From NCBI GenBank assembly GCA_963836425.1, contig CAWIJJ010000020.1, positions 1-64,000 of the forward strand: DNA of 64,000 nucleotides. Direction: 5' to 3'. Shown piece after piece: positions 63,268-64,000 of the stretch. The notes under the pieces were generated by a model. It saw only the letters and a program-made list of their open reading frames with translations. It made no database searches and was not told where the DNA came from. Position 1 is the stretch's first letter, and the number at the start of each line of letters is the position of its first letter. A program made the position numbers and the translations under genes. The DNA is from CAWIJJ01 sp963836425. GTDB taxonomy: Bacteria; Acidobacteriota; Terriglobia; Bryobacterales; Bryobacteraceae.

Positions 63268-64000
63268 ATGGCGACTGCGGTTACGGGCCCTCGGCCCTGC
63301 GGACTTACTGTAAATATCTACTCGGGGACGCGCTCGGGACTTCCCGCCGGCACTAAAATCCTGCTCACCGTGATTGACGGAAATCAGAAACAGGTGCACC
63401 GTGACTTCCACAGCGCGTCCACCATTACTCTCGAAGGACTCCCGTTCCACGACAACTTCGCGGATAACTACACCGTAGTCGCGTCCGCGAAGGGTTACCA
63501 TCAGGCGGGAATCACGCCTGTGAAGGTGTCGCCACGCGTCACCGCTGTCGCCGATATCATGCTCCTCCGCTCCGGCGCTACCTTCAATTTTCGCGATGCC
63601 AAGTGGGACGCGCTGAACAGGAAATATCCCGAATACGCGCGCCTGCTGGCTGCGGGCACCGCCGATAACACCGCCGCCCGCGACCGTTACACGCAACTCA
63701 TGGAAAGCAAGCCTGCCGTGCTGGCCTGCCTCTTCAACCTCTTCGCGGCCATGGAGCAGATCCACCTTCCCGATCAAACGCCGCTCGAGTACATTCGCGA
63801 ATTGATCTGGGATCGCTGCGAGCAGGACCGTTTCTTCGCCTGGGCCGATAAGGCCCTGATCGAACAGGTGGTCCGTTCCGCTGAGCAGGGAAACTTCGTG
63901 CCCGAACCCGGAACGGCGCTGTTCCACCCGGGCGCCACCCGCAGCTACAAACAGGTGCAGTTCGGGGAGGCGAACGTTCAACTCACCTTCCACGAAAACG
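63268..64000 (+). CDS. Hypothetical protein, 3' end outside the window
   Basis: At least 244 residues. Start is clear: AGGAG at 63256-63260 and ATG 63268. The N-terminal ~90 residues look like a beta-sandwich, perhaps carboxypeptidase-regulatory type (LTVNIYSGTRSGLPAGTKILLTVIDGN, SASTITLEGLPF, YTVVASAKGYHQAGITPVKV). After ~residue 110 it is helical (RDAKWDALNRKYPEYARLLAAG, ALIEQVVRSAEQGNF). Unknown function. Divergent from the GMC gene with 174 bp between starts, so a shared control region and role are plausible. Confidence 0.75.
   Translation, partial: MATAVTGPRPCGLTVNIYSGTRSGLPAGTKILLTVIDGNQKQVHRDFHSASTITLEGLPFHDNFADNYTVVASAKGYHQAGITPVKVSPRVTAVADIMLLRSGATFNFRDAKWDALNRKYPEYARLLAAGTADNTAARDRYTQLMESKPAVLACLFNLFAAMEQIHLPDQTPLEYIRELIWDRCEQDRFFAWADKALIEQVVRSAEQGNFVPEPGTALFHPGATRSYKQVQFGEANVQLTFHEN

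Noticed and set aside
63094..63993. Continuation of the GMC open frame toward the window end
   Set aside because: It runs antisense through the gene starting at 63268, which has a good ribosome site; ATG 63093 with GAGGTGG fits the family start.

Overview
The window is high-G+C bacterial DNA that most resembles a soil acidobacterium of the Solibacter/Bryobacter type (Acidobacteriota, Bryobacterales). This is an inference from gene content: two complete and one relict ADOP-type ABC permeases without ATPase partners, a TIGR03435 'soil-associated' protein, a sedolisin with a TIGR03437-like C-terminal region, two large sortilin/BNR propeller proteins, Tat-type aldo/keto reductase and DUF362 proteins, and many secreted hydrolases. 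I found no rRNA, tRNA or CRISPR array.

Layout. 0.2-5.1 kb (-): a BTAD/SARP-type regulator (OmpR-like DNA-binding domain, BTAD, AAA ATPase, TPR) followed by a berberine-bridge-type FAD oxidoreductase, then the C-terminal stub of an ADOP permease. 5.1-13.2 kb: a 440-bp gene-free stretch, a small secreted protein, an orphan TssA-like protein fused to a TIR domain, an RNase T2, an SGNH hydrolase, a Tat-exported aldo/keto reductase with ferredoxin-like tail coupled to a DUF6599 protein, and a DUF362 protein. 13.3-18.9 kb: a nuclease/toxin islet: MazEF, a PD-(D/E)XK nuclease, an unknown protein and a DEDDh exonuclease that is split by an IS21-family element (15778-18643, 5-bp target duplication GCGAC, decayed istA).

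19.1-32.8 kb: an esterase-propeller fusion, a 1340-aa topoisomerase III-RecQ-HRDC fusion, then a rightward series (sortilin/BNR protein, ADOP permease, CBM9-like protein, Rieske oxygenase). 32.8-40.9 kb: an outer-membrane barrel gene wrecked by an ISL3 transposase remnant, a DUF5009/HGSNAT-like membrane acyltransferase, a sedolisin, a D-threonine-aldolase-like PLP enzyme, a recombinase-like small protein, a DUF1697 protein and a PlsC acyltransferase. 40.9-51.9 kb: a second sortilin/BNR protein, two SDRs, a GH62-like arabinofuranosidase, a membrane Ser/Thr kinase, a YXWGXW-type small protein and a second ADOP permease. 51.9-64 kb: a leftward set (LarA-like racemase, MFS transporter, acyl-CoA synthetase), a GHL6-like secreted protein, the TIGR03435 protein, and a 1465-aa GMC oxidoreductase with a duplicated C-terminal module, divergent from a gene that runs off the window.

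The strongest candidates for something new are the TssA-beta-domain-TIR fusion, the one-chain Top3-RecQ, the GMC protein with flanking duplicated modules, and the interrupted nuclease islet. Several genes carry single-base frame breaks (istA four times, and near the 5' ends of the PlsC and acyl-CoA synthetase genes), so either local decay or residual sequence error should be considered. No function here has been tested by a search; family names rest on motifs read in the sequence.
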